Part shown: positions 1 to 9,900 of the stretch, piece by piece
Position numbering within the stretch: the first letter of the stretch is position 1
Layout: the number at the start of each line of letters is the position of its first letter
Source: Fasciola hepatica
Taxonomy: Eukaryota; Platyhelminthes; Trematoda; Plagiorchiida; Fasciolidae
Reading direction: 5' to 3'
Length of the DNA: 64,000 bases
Assembly: GCA_948099385.1 (NCBI GenBank)
Contig: CANUEZ040000207.1
Span: 62,001 to 126,000 of the forward strand
The notes under the pieces: model-generated
The model's input: the letters and a program-made list of their open reading frames with translations, nothing else
Databases searched by the model: none
Told to the model about the DNA's origin: nothing
Program-made: the position numbers and the translations under genes

Positions 1-540
1 CATTTCGTCTGTTCTAATATCCAGTGTGACTGCCGATTACCAGAACCTACTAATATATTCACCTCTGAGCTGGGAGGGGGATTACTTGGGATATGTTCCA
101 AGTGATCCCACCTAAATAAGGTGCCTTTGTTCGATGAAGAAGTCGGCAGACCTAGGATCAAAAGGGTTATGTATGCTGATTTGTCATCAACTGACTCTGT
201 GTTGTCTACTGATTTCCTCCAAGAAGATAATTGCGAACAGTTTTGATCTGAAATAATAAAATGCCCTTTCTGCTCCACATCATCTAACTTCAAATATTGT
301 ACCAATGCACTTCTTATCCCTGAAGCTTCACTTCCAGTATCCAAGGCATTAGATAGAATTGAATAGTAAGATTGATGGCCGAAGGATGGCTAAGAATGTC
401 ATACAAGGTCCTTTACCATATACAGCACCAGAATTTTGTGACCAAGGCAGAAGAGTAGTATTTTGGAAAAGACTACTAAACATAGATTCATCCTGGAGAA
501 TGCGAACTCCTCGTATTCCCAGGCCAACATTCTGTGAAGA
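1..540. other. no recognisable gene
   Basis: Nothing here could be assigned. The plus strand has a fairly open frame with a few cysteine pairs before position 240, but it breaks up and resembles no family I know. It could be the upstream part of the gag-like scrap that follows. Confidence 0.4.
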
Positions 541-681
541 TTAGATGATGCCTTGGAGCAACTCGGTTATATGGTCGACCTCCATTCAGTACGCACAATT
601 GAGTCGGTGCTGGAAGCGATTCTGCGTTACGCGGCTGTTGATTGGGTTCGAATGGAATCGTGCCGCAATACTCCGATCTGA
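541..681 (+). pseudogene. possible BEL/Pao-type gag fragment
   Basis: A stop-free stretch of 46 codons reads ALEQLGYMVDLHSV near its start and VDWVRMES near its end. That pattern recalls the helical gag region of BEL/Pao elements, where a segment on nucleotide or segment order is followed by a W-x-(R/K) motif. The frame is closed by stops on both sides and no pol lies downstream on this strand. The minus strand beside it carries Gypsy pol, so this would be a separate nested scrap. Similarity is judged by eye only; it could be chance. Confidence 0.22.
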
Positions 682-1090
682 ATAATTATGTGGGAGAGCT
701 TTATTTCAAAAAGCGCGCAGGACCACTCGAGCCTCATCTCCAAAAATCAGTTCATATTCAGTTCTTAGCTTATCACGAAATTAAAAATGGAGTAATATTT
801 CTGCAAATGATTCTCTGTTATTTTCTAACCAACCTTAGATGATAAGCATTTTCAGATTGTAGACACGGATTTGCCATCGTGACTTTCCGGAGTTGGGAGT
901 TTGCGGTTGTTATAGGGAGTACTTCATATTGTCTTAATACATCTGCGTGTTTATGTACATTATGATCGTGCAGGATACGAGTTCGAGTGTGTGCTCGATT
1001 AGCCGGTGTTCCTGATCCTTAGTTATGCGTGGTTCGCGCAGGAGCTATATTCCATTTACTGCCAGTAGTACCAGTATTCAATTCTCATTC

Positions 1091-2335
1091 TTAAGTAATA
1101 CAAAAGACTTTTTTACGAGTTTGTAGATATGGATCTGTAACTTTGGCATTCTGGATTTGAGATAATTCAGAATCTACTGCCGGTAATATCATGTTTACCA
1201 TTTCATTTACACCTTCGCCTCCCGCATTCGGTAATGTAGCTCGTGAGAGTGTATCAGCTGGGAACACCCATTTTGTAAATAGCGGCTCGCAAGCCACGTT
1301 TACTAATATCACGTTGTTCTTATAGAAGCAAGTTGTGATCATAATACCTTAAGACTGTGGCCTTCACGATAGGCTTTCTTATGCCATCAAATGCCAATTT
1401 CTGTTATTCACCTCATATCCACGTTTATATTTTATGTGGTAATAAACTGATCAGTCCCATCAATTCCACTAATTCCGGTGACAATCTGCTGAGGTAGTCG
1501 ATCATCCCGTTGAAAAGTGAGACTCTCTCGCATCGGTTGGAGCAGGCGTATCTTTAATCGAGCTTTCTTTTTTCGGATCTGGTTTGATACCTACCCTTGT
1601 GAGAATATGGCCATGAAACCTGACTGCTGTTTGACAAAACGTCAACTTGTCCCTTTTCAGTCTAACTCCACAACGGAATTTTTGCTGTGGAAGAGAATCG
1701 AGTCTTCTTTTGCTACCCTCAATATTTCTGCCAAAAATGAGGATATCGTCTGCTACGTAGAGCAATCCGAATAAGTCGTCCAGTACTTGGAGAATCCTCT
1801 TCTGGAATACTCCTCCCGATAGCTTCAGTATGAATGGTAGTTTTTTCCAAAAGTAACAGCCGTATGGTTTGCTAAACTTGGATAACAACTTGAGACTTCA
1901 CCCATCTCCAAATGCTACAACGCTGATTTCAGATCATATTTCGTAAAACGAAGCAATTTCGATAACTTACGAGGAACATCGTCAAAACGACAAGTGTTTT
2001 TTCCTGAGCGCTTTGTTTGGGATCAATACAGATGCGAAGTTCTCGAATGATTTCGTCGCGATCACGATTAGACTCAATCAACTTTAACCAGGATGTCGTT
2101 CGATATAAGAATGCCTAACTCGAGTTCAGATCGTTCTCTGACTGAGTATGGAATAAGCTTTGTGAGTGGTGCAACAGGTTTTATGTACGCACACGTACAT
2201 GTAATGTCGTGAGTCCCGCAAACTTTCTCAATTTCTCATCGAAAACAGAGGTGTATTTTTCCAAGTAATATTCAACATTATCAGATATACGGTGGACGAC
2301 TGAATCATAGTGAAATGACACCAAACCCAGATGCA
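1091..2335 (-). pseudogene. Ty3/Gypsy retrotransposon pol fragment (copy A)
   Basis: Read on the minus strand, this is a decayed Ty3/Gypsy polymerase. The 1888-1502 part carries reverse transcriptase palm motifs: LDDLFGLLYVADDILIFG, with the catalytic aspartate pair intact, then FHGHILTRVG and KPDPKK. The end of the connection domain follows (NGMIDYLSRLSPELVELMG). Between about 1345 and 1250 the text jumps to a motif like ADTLSRATLP, which normally lies after RNase H. Most of RNase H is therefore missing. The segment 2335-2100 matches 15526-15290 of copy B, the N-terminal reverse transcriptase region. Many stops and shifts are present, no LTRs were found, and integrase is not recognisable below 1090. 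Confidence 0.8.
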
Positions 2336-2730
2336 CCAAACATTAAAACAGATCTTCGAGGGAAAACCCCACAGCTTATTAGTGTATAGCTCTGTAAAAG
2401 AAAATAGGTGTGCATAAAATATTCCCTTTTTCGAGGGAAAATGTATGTAAACCCTGACCAGGCAGCCTGCTTATACTCACCGCTAGATGCACTTACCTTT
2501 CTCCCATGTTTTTAATTTCGTTAGCAAAACGACAGCTGACAGGCATCTCCCGATCGGAGCCATTTAGGTGAGCTTTTTCCCGACCACAACCAGATACGCA
2601 CACCATTCCAAAACAACTACAAATAACACGTTATCTCCTATTTCAGCATGCTACTATCAAGACTGGAATAGTAAAAAATAATGCTACCACCATAATAGTA
2701 TTGCTAAAATTGCCAGACTACTACGGTCAC

Positions 2731-2865
2731 CAGAATACTAATACTGCTTCTGCTACTAAAACTACTCCTACCAATCCTACCACTTCTACTATTACTACTA
2801 CTACCACTACTATGGCTATCACCAATACTACCAACACTGATACAAATACTACTTCTGCGGCCACC
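2731..2865. repeat. degenerate ACT/ACC trinucleotide tract
   Basis: The plus strand is dominated by act, acc and aat triplets with scattered substitutions. Any translation gives low-complexity threonine/asparagine on one strand and serine on the other, so open frames across it are compositional artefacts. It looks like an old microsatellite. Confidence 0.85.
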
Positions 2866-2880
2866 GTTGCTGTTGAAATA

Positions 2881-3105
2881 CAGAAGACGTGTTGGCTGAA
2901 AATTTCGTTGAACGGAGACCACGCATTTGAACAAAGCCAAAGTCATTCAATTATTATAAAACCAACCGAATGAGGACTGACTAGAATTGGACTAGATATT
3001 TTTTGTGTAAAAGTAAAATTTACTAGGAATGAATGATTTTGGGACTGTCTAAATACATGGTCTCCAACTAGCGAACTGTCCAGGCAACAGGTCATCTGGA
3101 TTGAC
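2881..3105. repeat. imperfect fold-back (inverted) repeat
   Basis: About 80 bases at 2881-2960 match the reverse complement of roughly 3024-3105. Shared blocks include gagaccac/gagaccat, gtcattcaatt/atcattcattc and cagaagacgtgttg/cagatgacctgttg. The two arms encode similar short strings (GDHAFEQSQSHS and GDHVFRQSQNHS), which shows the relation plainly. The spacer is about 60 bases. The shape suits a fold-back or MITE-like remnant. No target-site duplication was identified. Confidence 0.65.
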
Positions 3106-3403
3106 ACATTAGGTACCGTGACAATGTTGCATTTCAAATGACCGGAGCCGTGTGACTTATGGTTAGTACGACTTTTCCTGGAGAATTCATAGGACTTGAC
3201 TAAGCTGTCGGGGATCCAATCAGACATGAATAAGTTGGCGTCTCTTCGAGCGCTTCTCAAAGACAGGGTGCAAATTGTGCTGAGCCCAGCCCGAAAGAGG
3301 TGAAGTAGGCAGTCGCCAATAATGCTCTGGTCATAAGTATCGACACTCCGACTGACCTTCAGGATTTCGTATTGCAACCAAGACTGCTGGTGCGGACCAG
3401 CTG

Positions 3404-3709
3404 GTGCAAGTCACGTTGTTTTCGCTCTTTAGCAGTGCGTTGCCGACGCCGGATCAGGCATCATGGGCTGAATTGTTGACAAAGCGATTTGTGGACAATC
3501 TGTGGAACCCCCCAGAGATACTTCGCATTGTTGGATGTTTCATGGATGTATTCCAGTTCGTGAATGTATTTCGTGAATTGGTCAGTCTTGACGTTTCTCT
3601 TGTAACTGTGACCTCCAATAAGACTCAGGACTTGGGAATATCAGAGCCAAAGAATAAAACACTGGTTGATGGAGCAATGGAAGCAATCGATTACAAAATG
3701 GTTTTGTGA
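3404..3709 (+). CDS. unclassified candidate coding exon
   Basis: An open stretch of 101 codons has ordinary protein-like composition (for example PDQASWAELLTKRFVDNLW) and no recognisable domain. A pyrimidine-rich acceptor, gttttcgctctttag, ends at about 3442 inside it, so the real start could be an exon boundary there. A polyadenylation-type aataaa lies about 66 bases after the stop, near 3775, as expected for a last exon. Open frames of this length are expected by chance in a window this size. It could also be transposon-derived, because repeats surround it. Confidence 0.25.
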   Translation: MQVTLFSLFSSALPTPDQASWAELLTKRFVDNLWNPPEILRIVGCFMDVFQFVNVFRELVSLDVSLVTVTSNKTQDLGISEPKNKTLVDGAMEAIDYKMVL

Positions 3710-3719
3710 AAGGTACCTG

Positions 3720-5262
3720 CGGTAACCGAAACGTCAACTAACTGCCATCTTTTCTGGTAACGCTGTTACCGAACAATAAAAAATCTATCTAAAACGTATC
3801 ACATGGAGCGTCGTTTTTTCGATATACTCCCAACGTATCTAGGATTTGATACATCAGTTGATAATCTATGTTCCGCTGATAACGGTAGTGTAGAGAGCAG
3901 GCTGTTAGCAGCCATATTGGTGTTCTGTTGACGTAAGTGTAGGATCCTTGTGAAACACTTACTGAGTCTTTGCGCTCATAGAGTTTTCTAATTTTTACTG
4001 TTTCAGATCAGACATAATCAGTCCCTTTTGGAGGAACATTTATCCTCGCATGTTGCAGTAGCGTGTCATTTGATTCACCTCTGAGATTCTTATATCCTAG
4101 TCAACCACAGTCGAAATGTTGTGCTCTAGTCCAAACTGATTAGATCGAAACCGTTACTCTCCGTTAAAATAAGTTACTATAAGTTTTTATGATTTTCTTA
4201 ATCCGTTTTTAGTAATTCCTGAATTGTAAATGTATGACTTTTGTAACTGAACGGCTGTCCAGTGAATGAGTAACTCGTTGAGCACGAACCTGAAACCCAA
4301 GATCTAATAAGGCGAGTTGGTAATCTACGTGTACTTTAAGGAACAATCACTACAATTACAAACAGCATACCTCAATTTGTGGAGCAATCCAGCCACAAGG
4401 GTCCGGGAATAGACATCAAGTTGTCTGAAGGATCTGGCGAGGAATGTAAGCCAAGCGATACTGGACCGAGTCATCGGAATAGGGTGAAATTCAGCTTTGA
4501 TAGCAAATACAATCGACCAGTCAGAGAGAGTCCGGAGCGTACATGAGACGGATGGACAGAGATATGGTCATGAAATTAGTTCAGACGAGGAATAACTTGG
4601 TTGCACGCACGCTTGATCTCACGCAGAGGTGGCGTGATCTTTAGCATGGGAAGAAAGTACAAAGGTAACTCGTGCGGAGCAGGTGGGGAAGCCGACAGGG
4701 AACGAAGGCAAAAGTGACACTCAAGGTCGGGTACAGATGGCGCACCAAAACTCGAAGGTCGTAGGTCCCCGGATTGATCGCAATGAAGAAATGGTCCACT
4801 CCTATAAGTGCACTCATAGGAAAGTGGTAGGTGAACGGAGACAAGTTAACCGGGTTCAACTTGTGAATAGAAAGGGAAGAAGAGTGGGTCGAAGTGCTTG
4901 GGAAGGGCCGGGTAACACGCTGATTAAAGTCACCAGATTGAGAAAGGGGAACTGTGCATGAAATTCACGAATGTACTGAACTATCAGTAAAGATTCGCTG
5001 TTCCTTCAGCGATGTGTGTGATGAGAAAAAATGTGCCACAACATGCTTATAAAAAAGAAAAATGTATTCTGGCGTATTGGCAAGAATTAATTTGCAGTTA
5101 CCGAACAAACCGGTAAAGAGAACAATTTTCTCAAAATTTCTAATACACAATATGAAACAATGTACATATATCCGTAACGAGATTGCTCTCCCTTAGAACA
5201 ACTTCATTCTAATGACACAGAACACACACCGCAGCGGTCTTATCCCTTTCGGAATAAAAACT
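3720..5262. other. intergenic; nothing recognised apart from a possible poly(A) signal
   Basis: Besides the aataaa near 3775, no gene, RNA or repeat could be supported. Open frames around 4640-4960 exist on both strands but have no family resemblance. Confidence 0.5.
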
Positions 5263-5265
5263 TTA

Positions 5266-6190
5266 GCGAACAAGCTCGTTTTCAGTGATTCATAATCATG
5301 CAATTACATTGCAATATATTACGACAAGTCAAAGGGTTGAACCAATTAGATAAGTGCGAAGTGAAAAAAAATAATATTGGAAGGGGGTGGGGGGGGAGAT
5401 AACAACTGTATTCTGGGCTCAAATCCCAAACCGGATGTGTATTGTTTTTCTTGTGTGTTTTCAGTTTTGATCTGGTCTAACGCCTGTTGTAGGGTGGAGG
5501 GAGGGCCAGGGAAGCTTAAGGGTACATACAATTGTTTTTAGCACAAAGAAGGGGTTGTGGAGGCGGATGCTGACGGCCTCCGCTGTGGCTAGTATGCGAC
5601 ACTTTGCCGGTCTTGATCGCCGACCGCGAACCTTATACAGCGTAAGGAAGGCCTCAGCCACGTTTAATGCGTGATCAGGCTGGGCGCAAGTGTGGAACAA
5701 CAGCGATAGTGAGTGACTGAACTGCTCCAGTGTTCAAACATGCAGGGTAGTATTCGCGGATGTGTTCAGACAAACGCCTGGTGGTGCGGCCGATGTACGT
5801 TGTTCCACAGGAACAAGTGAATGAATAAACACAAAATGAGGCTGCAGAATCAGGCACTTTGTCTTTCGACCGCAAAAGCACTACCGGCCGGGATTCGAAC
5901 AAAACCCTGAGCTTAGCTGTGTAGAACGTCTTGCTGATTACCCCTGACAATCTTCTTTGCACAATGTCTGTCAACATATTACCCTTGAATGGCAAAGAGA
6001 TGTATATTGGCTTTCTTTTCACCCCAAACTTCCTTGGGGTTTCCACTTGAACTCGAATTATCTTCTCGACTAGCCGGTCCGAGTGCCGTTTTGGATGAAG
6101 ATTGTTCGCACACTTTTTGCAGTTCTTCTTCAACGATGTCATTCGAACATATTCTTCTTTCCCTGTTTGGCTTTCTGTGTACCGACCGGC
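5266..6190 (-). repeat. left inverted arm of the Penelope-like element
   Basis: This is the reverse complement of 7640-8643 and nearly identical base for base. The outer end is cttgttcgc/gcgaacaag at 5266. Relative to the right arm it lacks 78 bases (26 codons) between acagaaag and caaacaggg. Weak protein-level resemblance (MSR...SRSVHRK) continues inward to about 6227, after which the unique 5' part of the main copy begins. Confidence 0.9.
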
Positions 6191-6196
6191 TGGCAC
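5461..6196 (-). pseudogene. Penelope GIY-YIG endonuclease and C-terminus, inverted copy
   Basis: The frame 6196-5675 encodes the linker (NLHPKRHSDRLVEKI) and the endonuclease (CGTTYIGRTTRR) seen in the main copy. The overlapping frame 5700-5461 encodes the C-terminal tail (AEAFLTLYKV, ATAEAVSIRL, TLKLPWP). The same frame break separates these two parts in the main copy, so it existed before the arm was made. There is no reverse transcriptase core here: this is a 3' partial copy and cannot act alone. Confidence 0.85.
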
Positions 6197-6264
6197 TTTG
6201 GCTTCGATAGCTTAATGATCGTGACATCGTGTGTAACCATATTGTGTAATTAGAACGAACATTT

Positions 6265-6990
6265 GTGATATCTTCTCGTGTTCTGGATCACTTGCCTGTG
6301 GATGAAAAGCAATTGTTCGAAGATTATATTCACACGGTTGTGAATAATCAAGTTGTTAACAAACGACGAAAGTTGTTCAAAAGGATCAAGGGATCGAAAC
6401 CAGTGAGTGAGTTCCCGTCAAACCACGAGAGTTCCATTGACAATTTATCTGACCTCCAACTAGACAAGAAGTTGCTAGAAGTATTATCCCGGGGACTAAA
6501 ATTTTTCTGTCCACGCAACTAGAGCAAACAACTAGACCCGGAAGTGGAATTTGAGGACATTTGTGCTCAACTGTCGGGTCTACTCCCATCGTCACAGCTG
6601 GAGCTACAGAACCTTGAATCCACATTAGGGAATACATGTTATCAATACCATACAGCTAAGCCGTCACCAAGAGGATTACTGAGGGCAGTTCATAAGCAAC
6701 GATTAAGGGGACTGAAAAAGAACAGCGACGTCATCATATCGAAGCCGGACAAGGGAACAGGTATAGTGCTTCTCAACAGGTCAGACTATATTGAGAAAAC
6801 GGATACCATTTTGATCGACACACCTAAATTCGCGAAAATCGTCACAGAAAAAGACGAGATACAACAAGTAGAGAAGCCACTATCCAACTTGCTGCCACGT
6901 TTGAAACAAAGAGATATGATAGACTCAGCCACATTTGAACGGATACCTCCTACAAGAACAACCATTCCCAGATTGTATGGGTTGCCGTAA
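6265..6990 (+). pseudogene. Penelope-like polyprotein, N-terminal region
   Basis: Two collinear frames (6265-6522 and 6544-6990) cover the region upstream of the reverse transcriptase core. Typical Penelope phrases are visible: LEVLSRGLKFFCP, then SDVIISKPDKGTGIVLLNRSDYIEK, then RLYGLP, normally followed by a K/H-K-x-G-x-P motif. The first frame stops after CPRN. The second stops at TAA just after RLYGLP, where related elements keep a lysine codon, and the expected THKSGIPFRPI text continues in the same frame. No convincing start codon decides the N-terminus. The 5' end is probably incomplete. Confidence 0.8.
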
Positions 6991-7930
6991 ACACATAAAA
7001 GTGGTATCCCCTTTAGACCTATTCTCGACATGTGTATTTCGCCATACCATGCGGTGGCTAAATGGAACCGGCTGGAACCGAAAAGACAGGCAATTTCAAA
7101 GTACAGCCTCAAAGACACACTTGAATCTGTGAACTGCGTGAAAGACCCAAATGTGAAAGAATGTCGTATGCTCTCATTAGACATCAGTTTACTTTTTTAG
7201 CAGCGTCCCAATAGGTGAAAACCTCGATTACCTATGTGACTATATTGAAAAGAATACAATTGAAACAGGCATACTCCTAAAAGATCTGAAACAATTGCTG
7301 TTTTTCTGCACATACAACATCCAGTTTGAATTCAACAACCAGATCTATCACCAACACGATGGGGTGGTAATGGGCTCCCCACTTGGACCACTGTTTGCGT
7401 ATGTTTTTATGGCAAAGTTAGAAAATGACCCACTTGAATCTACAATCCGAAGCTGTGTTGCATACAAACGCTACGTAGATGACATTTTCTGGGTTATCAA
7501 CTCATCAGACCACATAAGCCAACTGTCTGACAGCGTTAACTCAGCTCATACAAGCTTAGATTTCACAATAGAAACGGAGTCAGGCAATACAATTGCCGTC
7601 TTTGACGTTCAGATGAGTCGCTGTGAAGAAGGCTCAATCAGCAGGTCGGTACACAGAAAGGCAACGTGGAATGGACAATACATTCACTTCCACAGCTTTG
7701 TGCCTCTAAAGAATAAGAAGAATCTAATTCGAAGCCTCACAAACAGGGCAAGAAGAGTATGTTCGAAGGACATCGTTGAAGAAGAACTGCAAAAAGTGTG
7801 CGAACAATCTTCATCCAAAACGGCACTCGGACCGGCTAGTCGAGAAGATAATTCGAGTTCAAGTGGAAACCCCAAGGAAGTTTGGGGTGAAAAGAAAGCC
7901 AATATACATCTCTTTGCCATTCAAGGGTAA
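6991..7930 (+). pseudogene. Penelope-like reverse transcriptase core
   Basis: After RLYGLP the text continues with IPFRPILDMCISPYHAVAKW and SLDIS, then breaks in a t-rich run near 7190-7200, where the frame shifts. From 7295 the frame is clean. It contains IYHQHDGVVMGSPLGPLFAYV (the primer-grip and palm region) and the catalytic box YVDDIF with both aspartates, then VHRKATWNGQYIHFHSF and RARRVCSKDIVEEEL. Near 7790 it leaves the frame used by the endonuclease. The palm residues are intact, but upstream stops and the shift would prevent a full protein unless recoding occurs. Confidence 0.88.
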
Positions 7931-8643
7931 TATGTTGACAGACATTGTGCAAAGAAGATTGTCAGGGGTAATCAGCAAGACGTTCTACACAGCTAAGCTC
8001 AGGGTTTTGTTCGAATCCCGGCCGGTAGTGCTTTTGCGGTCGAAAGACAAAGTGCCTGATTCTGCAGCCTCATTTTGTGTTTATTCATTCACTTGTTCCT
8101 GTGGAACAACGTACATCGGCCGCACCACCAGGCGTTTGTCTGAACACATCCGCGAATACTACCCTGCATGTTTGAACACTGGAGCAGTTCAGTCACTCAC
8201 TATCGCTGTTGTTCCACACTTGCGCCCAGCCTGATCACGCATTAAACGTGGCTGAGGCCTTCCTTACGCTGTATAAGGTTCGCGGTCGGCGATCAAGACC
8301 GGCAAAGTGTCGCATACTAGCCACAGCGGAGGCCGTCAGCATCCGCCTCCACAACCCCTTCTTTGTGCTAAAAACAATTGTATGTACCCTTAAGCTTCCC
8401 TGGCCCTCCCTCCACCCTACAACAGGCGTTAGACCAGATCAAAACTGAAAACACACAAGAAAAACAATACACATCCGGTTTGGGATTTGAGCCCAGAATA
8501 CAGTTGTTATCTCCCCCCCACCCCCTTCCAATATTAATTTTTTTTCACTTCGCACTTATCTAATTGGTTCAACCCTTTGACTTGTCGTAATATATTGCAA
8601 TGTAATTGCATGATTATGAATCACTGAAAACGAGCTTGTTCGC
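7640..8643 (+). repeat. right inverted arm of the Penelope-like element
   Basis: This is the forward counterpart of the 5266-6190 arm. It includes the end of reverse transcriptase, the endonuclease, the C-terminal tail and the 3' untranslated part with a c-rich run near 8512-8526. Homology to the left arm stops at 8643, about 47 bases before the inferred element end. Confidence 0.9.
7776..8448 (+). pseudogene. Penelope GIY-YIG endonuclease and C-terminal tail
   Basis: The frame 7776-8234 encodes a basic linker (RLVEKIIRVQVETPRKFG), then VYSFTCSCGTTYIGRTTRRLSE and HIREY. This is the GIY-YIG-type nuclease signature of Penelope-like elements, with a CxC just before the TYIG core. The frame is broken near 8209; the tail continues in 8209-8448 with AEAFLTLYKVRGRR, ATAEAVSIRL and the conserved LPWP ending. 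In this family the nuclease is thought to nick target DNA and prime reverse transcription. It sits one frame away from the reverse transcriptase. Confidence 0.88.
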
Positions 8644-8690
8644 CAAACCATTTTCTCCAAATATGTTTTTTTGGGAATCTGCCGACATCT

Positions 8691-9365
8691 CTTCCCTTAT
8701 TTTAGCAACAACTGGCGCAAAGCACCCAATTTTTGCTTTGCACACTCATCTGAATTAATTAGCCTTCATATCGTAAACTGTGAGCTTCTTCTTTCTAATG
8801 TATTTCGCTTTCTTTTCATTCGAAACATTTTACTCACACAGCACATCACTAGCTGAGTGAGAAGTAAATGCTCTTCTTCTTTTTACTCCAGTAACTGCAT
8901 GAATGAGCACACCCGGGTGCATAATTTCGGTGACTTTGGCAGGCATCATGTTACTTTCCGCAACACGAAAACTAGGTATGTTTGGTTTTGTTTTCCCAAC
9001 ACACTTGACATACAACTAGATTTGGATTTTACAAAGGGAACCTCCAGTGTTTAGTGTTCAAGAATGGGCATCCCTGAACAGTTCGGATCACTGTATCTTG
9101 AAAGTTTGTCCACTAGTGCACGGCAAGACCGGCCGGTGCTCCACTTTGGGAAAACCATCCAGAAAGATATGTCAGCAGGCTGTTTACCCGACAACCTGGT
9201 CAGGTTAAGGGTTCGGTTACCTCAACCAACTTCGTCCTACTGTTAGACCCTAACCATTCTGTCTTCAGTGAAAGTGTCACTGATTACTTTATTTCTTGCT
9301 TTTTCCATTTGCGCCCATTTGGAACATTTTATGTTCAAAGTGATGGATATTTTGCACCATTAGTT
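8691..9365. other. no gene recognised
   Basis: This is flanking sequence between the Penelope element and a LINE scrap. Short open frames at 8857-9054 and 9064-9246 have no recognisable motif. Confidence 0.4.
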
Positions 9366-9900
9366 GGACGGACGCACAAGAAGATAGAGCAGGGTTACAG
9401 ACATGGACAGAGAACGCGTAGACAAAACCTCACCGCTTTGATCAAATCTGAGGTTCAGTGCTTGAATAAGTTGTATGCAGAGACTATCTTAGGAAAGACC
9501 AGTTGTGGAATCATGCGAAAAGCCATAAAATACCTATGTGCCAGTAGTCCAAGAACACTGAAGAAGACTTTGATGTTTGAAAACTCACTTCCAATTTCAG
9601 CTCAGTATTGCAGTGCATGTCCTTGCCAGTCCACATCAAATCATCCTAGCAACCAACTATCGAAACCGCTATGGTCTTCTAACAGCCGTGAAAAGTGAGG
9701 ATAAATATTGCTCCTGGCCCAGATAAGCTATCACCTATTGCACTCAGAGAGAGTGCTAATGCACTTCCGGTTCCAATGTCCTATACCTTCAATGGTTGTC
9801 TAACAAGCAAGATATCCGTGAAATTTATTGACCGCCCACGACCAAGCCAGTAGTCACTAAACCAAATGGGAAATATTCTCCATTACTTGCTTATTGGTTT
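9366..9900 (+). pseudogene. LINE (CR1/Jockey-like) fragment, linker and start of reverse transcriptase
   Basis: The order of motifs fits the stretch between endonuclease and reverse transcriptase in non-LTR elements. A basic helical linker comes first (TRRQNLTALIKSEVQ, MRKAIKYLCASS), followed from 9701 in another frame by INIAPGPDKLSPIALRES. That corresponds to the usual APGPDG-x-P-x-x-L opening of the reverse transcriptase domain. Further on, KPNGKYSPL near 9863 recalls the motif that precedes NYRPISL. Frames change and the catalytic YxDD region is absent. This is a truncated, old fragment. Confidence 0.55.

Larger units (their letters stand above)
5266..8690 (+). mobile_element. Penelope-like retroelement with inverted 3' copy (pLTR-like structure)
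   Basis: The plus strand carries, in order, the Penelope N-terminal region, reverse transcriptase (MGSPLGPLFAY, then YVDDIFWV) and a GIY-YIG-type endonuclease (SCGTTYIGRTTRRLSEHIRE). Immediately upstream lies a nearly identical inverted copy of the last ~0.95 kb, so the element is bounded by long inverted repeats. Penelope-like elements often carry such flanking pseudo-LTR copies in direct or inverted orientation. The arms are almost identical, which suggests a fairly recent insertion. Several stops and frame breaks make this copy non-autonomous. The right end probably extends past the inverted arm to about 8690, because the older copy at 33957-35085 stays alignable through ttctccaaat. Confidence 0.9.

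Noticed and set aside
2701..2973. Threonine/asparagine-rich protein on the plus strand and serine-rich protein on the minus strand
   Set aside because: Both come from the same ACT-rich low-complexity tract.
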